NCBI GenBank assembly: GCA_903865935.1
Contig: CAIPLT010000002.1
Location: forward strand, 19,356-83,355
DNA from: Caldifarciminota bacterium
GTDB lineage: Bacteria > Hydrothermota > Tepidihabitantia > Tepidihabitantales > CAIPLT01
Reading direction: 5' to 3'
DNA: 64,000 nt
Both the position numbers and the translations under genes were made by a program. Of this stretch, positions 43,223 through 52,724 are shown piece after piece. A model generated the notes under the pieces. It was not told where the DNA came from. It saw only the letters and a list, made by a program, of their open reading frames with translations, and searched no databases. Numbering within the stretch: position 1 is the stretch's first letter; every line of letters starts with the position of its first letter.

Positions 43223-45127
43223 TTATTCGTCTAAGGTTGATACATCACCAATCGGTTTACCAAGTGCTTCTGCTTTTAATAGACGCCGCATAATTTTTCC
43301 CGAACGAGTCTTAGGAAGTTTGTCTCGGAATTCAATCTCTTCCGGTCGGGCAATTGGACCAATTTCTTTACCGACCCAATCTTTTAATTCCTTTTTCAGT
43401 TCTTCTGACGGTTTAAATCCGACTTTAAGAGTAACGTACGCTTTCGGAACATCGCCTTTAACTTCATGAGGAATTCCCACAACCGCAGCTTCTGCAACCG
43501 CTGCATGAGCAACTAAAGCACTCTCAACTTCAGCTGTTCCTATTCGGTGTCCGGCAACATTAAGAACTTCATCCGCGCGCCCTCTGAACCAGAAATAACC
43601 GTCTTCATCAATCGTACATGAATCTCCAGTCAGATATACACCAGGGAAGCGCGACCAATAAGCTTGCTTATAACGTTCTGGATCTTTATAAAGAGTTCTA
43701 AGCATGCCAGGCCATGGAGCCAATAAAACCGCGAATCCGTTGTCATTCGGTTTAATTGGTTTTCCTTCGTGAGTATAAACACCAGCTTTGATTCCGGGAA
43801 AAGGTTTGGTTGCTGAACCGGCCTTTAATGGAGTTATCGGCAAAGGCGTAATTAGAATATGACCGGTCTCGGTCTGCCACCAGGTATCCATGATTGGACA
43901 TCGGTTAGCTCCGATATATTTATAATACCATCGCCATGCTTCAGGATTAATTGGCTCACCAACACTGCCTAGTAATCTTAAACTTGAGAGATTATATTTC
44001 TGCGCCCACGATTCACCATATTTCATATGCATTCTTATTGCGGTTGGCGAAGTATAAAGAATAGTAACTTTTTCTCTTTCAATCATCTTCCACCAGCGAC
44101 TGGCATCCGGATAATCCGGTGCACCTTCGTAGAGAATCGAAGTTGCACCCAGCATTAACGGTGCATAAACAATATAACTATGACCGGTTACCCAGCCAAT
44201 ATCAGCAGCACACCACCAGATATCGCTCTCTTTAATATCAAAGATGAACTTTAGTGTCGTATTTATCCCTACCGCATAACCACCGTGCACATGAACAATA
44301 CCTTTTGGTTTACCGGTTGTACCCGATGTGTAAAGAGTATAAAGAATATCTTCGGCGTCTAACTGTTCAGTCGGACACTGTTCGGATTCTTTGGCAATAA
44401 TTTCATGCCACCAAAGGTCACGGCCTGCGGTCATCGTGACTTTAGTATGAGCGCGGTCAAACACGATAACATGATTAAGACTCGGACATTCAGTCACTGC
44501 CAGGTCGGCATTATTTTTTAACTGGACTGGTTTACCACGGCGATAAGCGGCATCAGCCGTAATCAATATTTTAGACTCGGCATCATTAATTCTATCTTTT
44601 AATGAACCAGCGCTAAAACCTGAGAATACAATCGAGTGAACAGCACCAATTTTGGCACAAGCAAGCATAGCAATTGGTAGTTGTGGAATCATTGGTAGAT
44701 AGATTGTGATACGGTCACCTTTCTTAACACCAAGTTTCTTCAAGGCATTGGCAAGTTTACAAACTTCGCGGTTCAAATCCGCATAAGTCCAGCGTTCAAC
44801 CTTTTCATTTTCCGGCTCCGGCTCATATATAAAGGCAACTTTATTGGCAATCTTTGTCTTCATATGGCGGTCAAGCGCATTATGACAAATATTGAACTTA
44901 CCGCCAACAAACCATTTAGAAAATGGTAAATTCCATTCTAAAACCTTATCAAATGGTTTAAACCAGTCTAAGTCTTTAGCCGCTTCTCCCCAAAACCATT
45001 CCTGATTTTCTGCTCGTTTTAAAAGCTCATCTAATGTTTTAATACCGTATTTTTCCATGAACTTAGTAACATTTGCATTTTTTACAAGTTCTGCTGGAGG
45101 ATTATAGATTTCATTATTATCAGCCAT
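43223..45127 (-). CDS. acs: Acetyl-CoA synthetase (AMP-forming)
   Basis: A 634-residue cytoplasmic enzyme that activates acetate with ATP and CoA. ANL-superfamily motifs: [19 protein letters not shown] (P-loop), '[18 protein letters not shown]', [19 protein letters not shown] hinge region, and SGKIMRR with the C-terminal lysine that acetylation controls in other species. N-terminal ACAS domain present. GGAG precedes the ATG; a strong promoter lies about 70 bases upstream. First gene of the acetate operon. Confidence 0.96.
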   Translation of the reverse strand: MADNNEIYNPPAELVKNANVTKFMEKYGIKTLDELLKRAENQEWFWGEAAKDLDWFKPFDKVLEWNLPFSKWFVGGKFNICHNALDRHMKTKIANKVAFIYEPEPENEKVERWTYADLNREVCKLANALKKLGVKKGDRITIYLPMIPQLPIAMLACAKIGAVHSIVFSGFSAGSLKDRINDAESKILITADAAYRRGKPVQLKNNADLAVTECPSLNHVIVFDRAHTKVTMTAGRDLWWHEIIAKESEQCPTEQLDAEDILYTLYTSGTTGKPKGIVHVHGGYAVGINTTLKFIFDIKESDIWWCAADIGWVTGHSYIVYAPLMLGATSILYEGAPDYPDASRWWKMIEREKVTILYTSPTAIRMHMKYGESWAQKYNLSSLRLLGSVGEPINPEAWRWYYKYIGANRCPIMDTWWQTETGHILITPLPITPLKAGSATKPFPGIKAGVYTHEGKPIKPNDNGFAVLLAPWPGMLRTLYKDPERYKQAYWSRFPGVYLTGDSCTIDEDGYFWFRGRADEVLNVAGHRIGTAEVESALVAHAAVAEAAVVGIPHEVKGDVPKAYVTLKVGFKPSEELKKELKDWVGKEIGPIARPEEIEFRDKLPKTRSGKIMRRLLKAEALGKPIGDVSTLDE

Positions 45128-45198
45128 TATTATATCTCCTTTTCAATGATAATTTATTAAATTTTGTCTCTTTGATTACAACAAATTTCATTATTTTC

Positions 45199-45226
45199 AG
45201 TATACCTAAAATGTTAAAAAAGTCAA
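45199..45226 (-). promoter_or_regulatory. Promoter of the acetate operon (acs)
   Basis: Minus strand: TTGACT (45226-45221), 16 bases, TATACT (45204-45199). Leader to the acs ATG is about 65 bases and carries an AAGGAG site, unlike the leaderless operons of this window. Confidence 0.75.
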
Positions 45227-45643
45227 GAAACTATGACTTATAATTCACTTTTTTGACAGAATTGATGCAAAGCGTAGCAATAGCAACAAGATTTATGCAA
45301 ATTTGCTTTAATTGTATAACTGAAAAAATTATATTGACAGTATAATAAAAAAATAGATTATTTTCTCTCCTAACATTCTAAATTCTATATTCTTAATTCA
45401 AAAACCTTTAAAGGGTAGGGTAGTATTCCCTGAATCAGAATTAAATCAGAAAGTATATAAATAGTTATCCAATAATATGCTCATTTATTTAACACCTATA
45501 TTGCTTACAGAACAACTTACATAATTGTTAAGGATTGAAAGAAAAATACATAAAAATAAAAATTCTGTACTTTATTCTGAAATTTAAGTAGTTTTAGTGC
45601 TATTATGATAATCGTAGTCTATATCTACTCGTAGCTAAAGCAA

Positions 45644-45672
45644 TTGACTTTTTATCTTATCTTTATTAAAGT
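45644..45672 (+). promoter_or_regulatory. Possible promoter of purM
   Basis: TTGACT (45644-45649), 17 bases, TAAAGT (45667-45672), then 6 bases to ATG 45679. The -10 is weak but the spacing to the start codon matches the leaderless layout. Confidence 0.45.
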
Positions 45673-45678
45673 GAATGT

Positions 45679-46707
45679 ATGAAAACTAAAACATCTGCCT
45701 ACAAAAGATCTGGTGTTAACATAAATCTAACTACACAAATAAAGTCCAATATCAAATCATTAGTTAAAAAAACATTTTCTCGTCAAGTATTATCTGACAT
45801 CGGACTATTTGGCGGATTATATGAAATACCAAAATCAACAAAGAGTAGAAAGCGGTCAGCAGTTTTAGTATCAAGTTGCGATGGGGTTGGTACAAAAGTG
45901 TTAGTTGCTAATATAATGAACAAGCATAATACAGTAGGAGAAGATTTGGTTAATCATTGCGTTAATGATATTCTGACATTAGGTGCCAAACCTTTATTTT
46001 TCTTAGATTACATCGCTTTTAGTGATATTGATTCAAAAGTAATCGAACAGGTTATTTCCGGTTTGGCTAATGGTTGTAAAAGGAATAATTGCGCTCTGAT
46101 CGGCGGAGAAACTGCAATGATGCCTGGAATGTATAAAAAAGGCGAATATGATTTAGTTGGTTTTATTGTCGGCATAGTAGAAAAAGAAAAAATAATTAAT
46201 GGTAAAAAGATTAAAATTGGCGATAAACTGATCGGTATTCCATCATCAGGACTACATACTAATGGATATTCATTAGCACGAAAAGTCTTTTTTTTAGATA
46301 ATAAATTCACTGTAAACACAAAAATTCCTGTATTCAAACAATCTTTAGGTGAAACATTACTCAAAACCCATCAATCATATCTGAAACAAGTATATCCACT
46401 TCTCCCCTATGTTTCAGCTTTAGCACATATTACAGGCGGTGCATTTTATAAAAACATCATCCGACTCTTACCAACAAATCTTTCCTGTCTTATTTATAAA
46501 AACAAATGGCAAGTACCAAGTATCTTCAAAGCAATCCAGAAATATGGTAAAATATCCGAAGCGGAAATGTACTCGGTGTTTAATATGGGAATCGGGATGG
46601 TGCTATTTGTAAAACCACAAAATGTGAAAAGAGTCCTAAGTAGAATACCACAAGCAAAAGTGATTGGCGAAGTTACAAAAGGGAAAAAAGAAATAAAAAT
46701 AATTTGA
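45679..46707 (+). CDS. purM: Phosphoribosylformylglycinamidine cyclo-ligase
   Basis: A 342-residue purine-synthesis enzyme that closes the imidazole ring to AIR using ATP. Motifs: YKRSGVNI at the N-terminus, VSSCDGVGTKV, 'VNHCVNDILTLGAKPLFFLD', LIGGETAMMPGMY and IPSSGLHTNGYSLARK. Length typical. No ribosome binding site; possibly leaderless. Other pur genes are not in the window, so the pathway is scattered. An intergenic repeat separates it from polX. Confidence 0.95.
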   Translation: MKTKTSAYKRSGVNINLTTQIKSNIKSLVKKTFSRQVLSDIGLFGGLYEIPKSTKSRKRSAVLVSSCDGVGTKVLVANIMNKHNTVGEDLVNHCVNDILTLGAKPLFFLDYIAFSDIDSKVIEQVISGLANGCKRNNCALIGGETAMMPGMYKKGEYDLVGFIVGIVEKEKIINGKKIKIGDKLIGIPSSGLHTNGYSLARKVFFLDNKFTVNTKIPVFKQSLGETLLKTHQSYLKQVYPLLPYVSALAHITGGAFYKNIIRLLPTNLSCLIYKNKWQVPSIFKAIQKYGKISEAEMYSVFNMGIGMVLFVKPQNVKRVLSRIPQAKVIGEVTKGKKEIKII

Positions 46708-46786
46708 ACCAAAGGTGCACACGGATTAACACAAAAAATGTATTTATTAAAGTCTTTTACAGTGTTTACCTGTGTTTGTATAAAAT
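46708..46786. repeat. Imperfect inverted repeat of the 'CACACGGATTAACAC' type
   Basis: GCACACGGATTAACACAAAA (46717-46736) is loosely mirrored by TTTTACAGTGTTTACCTGTG (46755-46774). Such elements, reading roughly 'gtgttaatccgtgtgcacc' on the other strand, recur between genes in many uncultured genomes. It fills the purM-polX gap and may carry the -10-like TATAAA at 46779. Confidence 0.45.
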
Positions 46787-48499
46787 ATGAAGAATAAAGA
46801 AATAGCTGAAATTTTTGACCGCATTGCCGATGCTTTAGAGTTTAAGGGCGAACAATTCTTCCGAGTTCTTGCTTACCGAAAAGCTGCACGAATAATTGAA
46901 GAATTAACCGATGACATAGATGTATTAAATAAACAGGATAAATTAAGAGAAATTCCCGGAATCGGTGAAGGTATTGCCAAGAAAATTGACGAGTTTCTGA
47001 AAACCGGCAAGATGAAGAAATTAGCGGAAGCAATGCAGGGAATTTCTAAAGACCTGCTCGAGCTTCTTAATATTCAAAACTTAGGACCGAAAACTCTGAA
47101 ATTAACCAGTGATGAATTAGGCGTGAAAAATCTCAAGGATTTAAAACGAGTGATTGAGGACGGCTCTTTGACGAAATTATTCCGAATGGGTGAAAAGAAA
47201 GTTGAAAATATTCAGAAGGGAATCGCGTTATTTGAACATGGCAAAGCAAGAACGCCAATTGACCGGGCTTTAGAAATTGCCGATACAGTAGTAAAATATC
47301 TGAAAAAATCACGACTGATTGCTAATGCCACGCCATCAGGTTCTTTACGCCGAATGAAAGAGACTATCGGTGATATTGATATATTGGTATCAGGCAAAAA
47401 TGGCAAAAAGATTGTAGACTATTTCACTAAAATGCCAGGTGTAATGCAGGTTCTTGCGTCTGGTGACACTAAAGGTTCAGTGATATTAGAAACTGACTTG
47501 GAACCGATTCAGGTCGATATTCGAATCGTCCCGGAAAAACAGTATGGTGCAGCTTTACAGTATTTTACCGGTTCCAAAGAGCATAATGTTAAAATTCGAA
47601 GCTTGGCTAAGGAAAAAGGATTAAAAGTATCAGAATATGGCGTTTTTCGAGATAAAAAAACAATTGCCGGAAAAACTGAAGCATCGGTTTATAAAGTTTT
47701 AGGTCTGCCGTGGATTCCACCCGAAATTAGAGAAGACCGTGGCGAGATTGAAGCAGCATTAGCTAATAAATTACCGAAACTGGTCGAGCTTGAAGATATT
47801 AAAGGAGATTTACATATCCATACTAACAATTCGGATGCGGTAAATACACTGGAAGAAATGGTCAATGCAGCAATCAAGTTGAGTTATGAATATATCGCAT
47901 TTGCTGACCATTCCAAAGCTGCATTTTATGCTAATGGACTGACTGAGGAACGATTGAAACGAGAAATAAATGCGATTGCAAAACTGCAGATATCATATAA
48001 CAACATCAGGATATTAAGAGGAATTGAAGTTGATGTTTTAGATTCGGGTAAACTTGATTTCTCGGATGAAATTCTCAGTCAACTGGATGTTGTTGTCGCA
48101 TCGGTGCATCAGGGATTTAAAAAAAGAGTTACGGAACGAATGTGCTCGGCGATTGAAAATCCTAACGTTGATATCATCGCGCATCCAACCGGACGATTGA
48201 TTTCACGACGACCTGGTTATGATGTAAACTTGGAAAAGGTTTTAGAATATGCGAAAAAGTATCATAAGATAATGGAAATTAATGCCTATCCTGACCGTCT
48301 TGATTTGAATGATATCTGGACACGAAAAGCTAAAGAAATGGGAATTAAGATTGCGATAAATACCGATGCTCATGGAATAGCTGATTTAGAATGGATGAAA
48401 TTTGGGGTAAGCGTAGCGCGCCGCGCCTGGTTGGAAAAACAAGATGTTGTAAATACGCTTAAATGGAAAGATTTAAAAAACCTGTTAAATATCCGATAA
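46787..48499 (+). CDS. polX: DNA polymerase/3'-5' exonuclease PolX
   Basis: A 570-residue DNA repair polymerase. Helix-hairpin-helix N-terminal part (IPGIGEGIAKKIDEFL, 'LLNIQNLGPKTLK'), family X nucleotidyltransferase core with PSGSLRRMKETIGDIDIL holding catalytic Asp pair, and a C-terminal PHP domain (about 340-570) with DLHIHTNNSD, 'FADHSK', DIIAHPTGR and INTDAHG metal motifs for exonuclease activity. Length typical of bacterial PolX. No Shine-Dalgarno is evident. Followed by the Rnf operon, which has its own promoter. Confidence 0.95.
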   Translation: MKNKEIAEIFDRIADALEFKGEQFFRVLAYRKAARIIEELTDDIDVLNKQDKLREIPGIGEGIAKKIDEFLKTGKMKKLAEAMQGISKDLLELLNIQNLGPKTLKLTSDELGVKNLKDLKRVIEDGSLTKLFRMGEKKVENIQKGIALFEHGKARTPIDRALEIADTVVKYLKKSRLIANATPSGSLRRMKETIGDIDILVSGKNGKKIVDYFTKMPGVMQVLASGDTKGSVILETDLEPIQVDIRIVPEKQYGAALQYFTGSKEHNVKIRSLAKEKGLKVSEYGVFRDKKTIAGKTEASVYKVLGLPWIPPEIREDRGEIEAALANKLPKLVELEDIKGDLHIHTNNSDAVNTLEEMVNAAIKLSYEYIAFADHSKAAFYANGLTEERLKREINAIAKLQISYNNIRILRGIEVDVLDSGKLDFSDEILSQLDVVVASVHQGFKKRVTERMCSAIENPNVDIIAHPTGRLISRRPGYDVNLEKVLEYAKKYHKIMEINAYPDRLDLNDIWTRKAKEMGIKIAINTDAHGIADLEWMKFGVSVARRAWLEKQDVVNTLKWKDLKNLLNIR

Positions 48500-48509
48500 A
48501 CTCCCACTA

Positions 48510-48537
48510 TTGAAATCTAGTAAAATTTAATTACAAT
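48510..48537 (+). promoter_or_regulatory. Promoter of the rnf operon, leaderless layout
   Basis: TTGAAA (48510-48515), 16 bases, TACAAT (48532-48537), then 6 bases to the rnfC ATG at 48544. There is no Shine-Dalgarno. Confidence 0.7.
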
Positions 48538-48543
48538 CAAAAG

Positions 48544-49884
48544 ATGTTTAAATTTCGTAATATGCTACGAGTAGCTACTACATTTAAAGGCGGTGTTCAT
48601 TTGCAAGACCATAAGGACCTGACCGCTAACAAACCGATAACAAAAGCACCGATTCCAAAGAAAATCTGGTTGCCTTTAATTCAAAATACCGGACTTCCTT
48701 GTAAAATAATTGTGTCAATTGGTGATTATGTCAAAGTCGGAACAAAAATCGGTGAGGCAGAAGGAAATATTTCTGCACACTTACATTCTTCTATATCGGG
48801 AAAAGTCGTGGATATTAGTGAATTTAATCACCCGATATTACCGACCAGATTCCTGACTTGTGTAATCGAATCGGACGGAAAGGATATTTGGGAAGATAGT
48901 ATAAAAGAACAAGACTACAGCAGATTTTCTAATGAAGAGCTAATTACAATCATTCGGGATGCCGGAATTGTCGGGCTTGGAGGTGGAGCATTTCCGACTC
49001 ATGTTAAAATAACACCACCTTCAGAAAAACCAATTGATACATTGATAATTAATGGATGTGAATGCGAACTTTATTTAACCGCTGACTATCGATTAATGTT
49101 AGAGAAATCAAAAGAAATTATTGAGGGTGCTAAGATAATTGCCAAAGTATTAGGTGTTACCAAAATTATTATTGCTATTGAAAAGAATAAATCTGATGCA
49201 CTTGAACTGTTAAAACAGACAATTACACAAGAAACGGGATTCTCTGTCATCGGTCTTAAGACAAAGTATCCTCAAGGTTCAGAAAAGCAACTTATTAAAA
49301 CATTATTAACCCGAGTAGTACCCTATAAAGGTTTACCGATGGATGTCGGAGCTGTGGTGCAAAATGTTGGTACTGCTCATGCGGTATCTGAAGCATGCAG
49401 ATATAATAAACCTCTCGTAGAAAAATTAATTACCGTAACTGGTTTAGGAATTAGAGAACCGAAAAATCTCTTAGTTCGTTTAGGTACATCAGTTTATGAT
49501 ATCGTTAACCTCTGTGGCGGTTATGCTGAAGAACCGGAGAAAATAATTTTTGGCGGACCAATGATGGGTATCGCTCAATACACTGACGAGATGCCGATAA
49601 CTAAAGGAACATCAGGAATTTTAGTTCTTACAAATAAAGAAGTAAAAATTATTGAAGAAGGACCATGCATAAGATGTGGCAAATGTGTTAATTCATGCCC
49701 AATGTCACTTCTGCCTTATGAACTGAATAATTTGATTAAAAAGAGGAATTTTAGCAAAGCAAAACAACTTAATGTTCTGGAATGTATTGAATGCGGATGT
49801 TGTACGTATATATGCCCAGCAAAAATAAAATTAGTTCATGCTTTTAAATTTGCCAAGAATGAAATAACATTACTAAACAGATGA
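48544..49884 (+). CDS. rnfC: Rnf complex subunit RnfC
   Basis: A 446-residue peripheral subunit with NADH/FMN-binding and two [4Fe-4S] clusters. It has FKGGVHLQDHKDLT near the start, GIVGLGGGAFPTHVK (NADH-binding glycine loop), an SLBB domain, and the clusters CIRCGKCVNSCP and CIECGCCTYICP near the C-terminus. It moves electrons between ferredoxin-fed subunits and NAD. First gene of rnfCDGEAB, probably on a leaderless message. rnfD overlaps its stop by four bases. Confidence 0.95.
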   Translation: MFKFRNMLRVATTFKGGVHLQDHKDLTANKPITKAPIPKKIWLPLIQNTGLPCKIIVSIGDYVKVGTKIGEAEGNISAHLHSSISGKVVDISEFNHPILPTRFLTCVIESDGKDIWEDSIKEQDYSRFSNEELITIIRDAGIVGLGGGAFPTHVKITPPSEKPIDTLIINGCECELYLTADYRLMLEKSKEIIEGAKIIAKVLGVTKIIIAIEKNKSDALELLKQTITQETGFSVIGLKTKYPQGSEKQLIKTLLTRVVPYKGLPMDVGAVVQNVGTAHAVSEACRYNKPLVEKLITVTGLGIREPKNLLVRLGTSVYDIVNLCGGYAEEPEKIIFGGPMMGIAQYTDEMPITKGTSGILVLTNKEVKIIEEGPCIRCGKCVNSCPMSLLPYELNNLIKKRNFSKAKQLNVLECIECGCCTYICPAKIKLVHAFKFAKNEITLLNR

Positions 49885-50885
49885 ACAATAACAAAGAATC
49901 TTTCGCGGTTAAACAATTGATTGTTTCTTCTTCACCTCATCTTCAATCTAACGAATCGATTTCACACATCATGTGGTCAGTGGTGATTTGTTTAATTCCT
50001 GCTTTGATCGGATCAGTCTACTTCTTTGGATTTCGAATGTTACTTATCATTGGTTTAAGTGTTTTATCCGCATTAGGTTTTGAAGCATTCGCAGAATTTA
50101 TGTGGCGTAGAAAAATTACGATTAATGATGGCAGCGCTGTGATTACCGGTATTTTGCTTGCTTTCAATCTGCCACCAAATATTCCGATTTGGATTCCAAT
50201 AATTGGTTCAGGATTTGCAGTAATAATCGTAAAACAAATCTTTGGCGGTTTAGGAAATAATTTTATCAATCCAGCGCTTGCGGCTCGCGCATTTTTAATG
50301 GTTTCCTGGCCTCAATTAATGACCACAAACTGGCTCGCACCAAGATTCGGTCATCTTGCCGGTTATGACGCAGTGACACAGGCAACACCATTATCTTTGG
50401 CAAAGAATTTCGGTACGCCTGAAACATTCCAATCGCTGAACTCCTGGCCTGTAATTAAAAATTTAATTATTGGTTTTCGCGGCGGTTGTATTGGTGAGAC
50501 ATCTGCAATCCTGTTATTATGCGGGGCAACATATTTAATTATCAAAGGTTATCTCAAATATCGGATTCCTTTATCATATATCGGAACTATTTTAATATTG
50601 TCATTTATTTTCTATATAACAAAACTATCGCCACTTTCACCGATATTCCATCTTTTTGCCGGTGGTTTAATTCTTGGTGCATTTTTTATGGCGACTGACT
50701 ACGTGACAACACCGATGACCGTTAAAGGACAATGGATTTTTGGTATCGGCTGCGGAGTTATCACTATGCTCATCAGACTCTGGGGTGGATATCCAGAAGG
50801 GGTATCTTATTCAATTTTACTTATGAATGTTGCGACACCATTAATCGATCGTTACATAAAGCCAAAAGTGTTTGGATATAAATGA
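49881..50885 (+). CDS. rnfD: Rnf complex subunit RnfD
   Basis: A 334-residue inner-membrane subunit with about nine to ten helices, homologous to NqrB. FMN is bound covalently to a Thr in this family; the matching motif DAVTQATPL is present (about residue 170). Other markers: NDGSAVITGILLAFNLPPN and 'NFINPALAARAFLMVSWP'. Start ATGA overlaps rnfC; stop overlaps rnfG. Part of the ion-translocating module. Confidence 0.95.
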   Translation: MNNNKESFAVKQLIVSSSPHLQSNESISHIMWSVVICLIPALIGSVYFFGFRMLLIIGLSVLSALGFEAFAEFMWRRKITINDGSAVITGILLAFNLPPNIPIWIPIIGSGFAVIIVKQIFGGLGNNFINPALAARAFLMVSWPQLMTTNWLAPRFGHLAGYDAVTQATPLSLAKNFGTPETFQSLNSWPVIKNLIIGFRGGCIGETSAILLLCGATYLIIKGYLKYRIPLSYIGTILILSFIFYITKLSPLSPIFHLFAGGLILGAFFMATDYVTTPMTVKGQWIFGIGCGVITMLIRLWGGYPEGVSYSILLMNVATPLIDRYIKPKVFGYK

Positions 50886-51508
50886 CGAAATCTACAGTCT
50901 GGATTGTCCTATCGCTTTTTATCATATGCTTAATCTCAGCTGGACTATTATCAAAAGTTTATACTTTGACTCGTGCGCGTATTGAACTTATACAAAATGA
51001 AAAGACTCAGCTAAATTTAGCTAAAGTGTCAGATGATACAACAAGTACTCAAACCGGCACGGTTGATACAATAATGCTGTCATGTCTATGTCGAGTATTG
51101 CCAACATCAAAAAGTTATATTGAAATAATAAAAGATACATTATGGATTGTTAATGATGAAAGAAATCAGAAAATCGGCATTGTCTTTAAAATTGCGCCAC
51201 AAGGTTATGGTGGTCCGATACCAATCTGGGTAGGATTGGGAACCGATACAATAATTCAGAAAATATTTATTGAAGCCGATGAGCTAAAAGAAACACCAGG
51301 GTTGGGAACGCAAGTAGTTGAATCATCATTTCAGGAACAATTCACAAAACGAGCAGTCAATGAACTTAAGCTCAGTCAGGACACTAAAGGCATTCAAGCA
51401 ATAACTGGCGCGACCATTTCATCAAGAGCGGTTGTAAATGGTATTCGTGATAATATCAAACGATATAAAAAATATCTAATTTCTGATACATTGCCAAAGG
51501 CACCATGA
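50882..51508 (+). CDS. rnfG: Rnf complex subunit RnfG
   Basis: A 208-residue subunit with one N-terminal helix and a periplasmic FMN-binding domain. The flavinylation motif appears as AITGATISSRAVVNG near residue 180, the S/T-G-A-T site used by ApbE. 'ELKETPGLGTQVVESSF' is also typical. It overlaps rnfD and rnfE by four bases each. An ApbE gene is not in the window and must lie elsewhere if this site is modified. Confidence 0.94.
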   Translation: MTKSTVWIVLSLFIICLISAGLLSKVYTLTRARIELIQNEKTQLNLAKVSDDTTSTQTGTVDTIMLSCLCRVLPTSKSYIEIIKDTLWIVNDERNQKIGIVFKIAPQGYGGPIPIWVGLGTDTIIQKIFIEADELKETPGLGTQVVESSFQEQFTKRAVNELKLSQDTKGIQAITGATISSRAVVNGIRDNIKRYKKYLISDTLPKAP

Positions 51509-52131
51509 TTACAAAACAGAAAACTAACCGCTGGAAATATCTAACTCAAGGTATCATTTTGGAAAATCCGATTCTTATTTTGATGATCGGTCTCTGCCCG
51601 ACATTGGCAACTTCAACTAATGCCAATAATGCTTTGGGGATGGGTATTGCTGCATCATTTGTTTTAATCTGTTCTAATATCGTCATATCCGCGATAAGAA
51701 AGTTTGTGCCAGATTCGGTTCGTATTCCGATTTTTATTATTGTCATCTCGACATTTGTTACAACTGTTGATTATATTATGCAAGCATATACACCGTCATT
51801 ACATAAGGTTTTAGGGGTTTTCATACCGTTAATTGTCGTTAATTGTATTATTTTAGGAAGGGCGGAAGCGTTTGCTTACAAGCATAATATTATTGATTCG
51901 TTTCTTGATGGTTTGGGCAAAGCATTAGGTTTTACTTTAATAATAGTTCTTATGGGAATTATTCGGGAGTATTTTAGCAAGGGTGCAATATTTGGCATGA
52001 TAATCGGACCGAAAGCGCTTATTTCTAATCCAATGCTGTTTATGATTTTTCCACCTGGAGGCTTTTTATTAATCGGAATTTTCAAAGCAATTATTAATAA
52101 GTTTATATTAAATAAAGAAGTTGTTGAGTAA
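51505..52131 (+). CDS. rnfE: Rnf complex subunit RnfE
   Basis: A 208-residue inner-membrane subunit with six helices, homologous to NqrD. Markers: 'GIILENPILILMIGLCPTLA', then TTVDYIMQAYTPSLHKVLGV and ILGRAEAFA with the Cys-containing half-helix in VNCIILGRAE. RnfA and RnfE together hold the buried iron centre in the membrane in recent structures. Start overlaps rnfG stop; two bases separate it from rnfA. Confidence 0.95.
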   Translation: MITKQKTNRWKYLTQGIILENPILILMIGLCPTLATSTNANNALGMGIAASFVLICSNIVISAIRKFVPDSVRIPIFIIVISTFVTTVDYIMQAYTPSLHKVLGVFIPLIVVNCIILGRAEAFAYKHNIIDSFLDGLGKALGFTLIIVLMGIIREYFSKGAIFGMIIGPKALISNPMLFMIFPPGGFLLIGIFKAIINKFILNKEVVE

Positions 52132-52133
52132 AT

Positions 52134-52724
52134 ATGGTAACTAATCTTTTACTAATCTTCATCGCAGCATTCATTGTCAATAATATCCTATTAATGCGTT
52201 ATATCGGTTTATGTCCGTTTTTCGGAGTTTCCACATCTTTTTCGACCGCATTTGGTATGTCATCGGCAGTTCTGTTTGTCATGTTACTTTCAACTTGGGT
52301 CACATGGATTTTATATCACTTTGTTCTTATCCCGCTCGATTTAGTATTTTTACGGACAGCGGTGTTTATATTAGTTATCGCTGCATTAGTACAATTTGTT
52401 GAAATGTTTTTAAAAAAGAATTTCAAACCGTTATATTCGGCAATGGGAATATATTTACCACTTATTACAACAAACTGTGCGATTTTAGCCGTAACATTTT
52501 TAGTAATTGACTACAAGTATTCTTTATTACAATCAACTATCTTTTCAATTGGCACGGCTCTTGGATTTGGTCTGGTAATTATCTTATTTTCTGCGATTCG
52601 TGAACGACTTGAATTCGCTCCAATTTCACGTTCGTTTAAAGGTTATCCTATCGCTTTTATTGCCGCCTCATTAGTCGCATTAGCATTTCTTGGATTTGTC
52701 GGTCTTTTTGGTTTAACATTATGA
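52134..52724 (+). CDS. rnfA: Rnf complex subunit RnfA
   Basis: A 196-residue inner-membrane subunit with six helices, homologous to NqrE. Starts with LLLIFIAAFIVNNILLMRYI; has GLCPFFGVS and TTNCAILAVTF with conserved cysteines that bind iron. It mirrors RnfE in inverted topology. Lies two bases after rnfE and overlaps rnfB by four bases. Length typical (about 190-200). Confidence 0.95.
   Translation: MVTNLLLIFIAAFIVNNILLMRYIGLCPFFGVSTSFSTAFGMSSAVLFVMLLSTWVTWILYHFVLIPLDLVFLRTAVFILVIAALVQFVEMFLKKNFKPLYSAMGIYLPLITTNCAILAVTFLVIDYKYSLLQSTIFSIGTALGFGLVIILFSAIRERLEFAPISRSFKGYPIAFIAASLVALAFLGFVGLFGLTL

Larger units (their letters stand above)
45128..45678. other. Gene-free AT-rich stretch between acs and purM
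   Basis: About 550 bases between the divergent acs and purM genes. It holds the acs promoter, the likely purM promoter and several stray TTGACA boxes (45255, 45333) without a matching -10. No open frame of interest, no RNA gene recognised. Confidence 0.65.

Noticed and set aside
45333..45370. TTGACAGTATAATA as a promoter
   Set aside because: The two boxes almost touch, so the spacing is wrong for a -35/-10 pair, and no gene follows.
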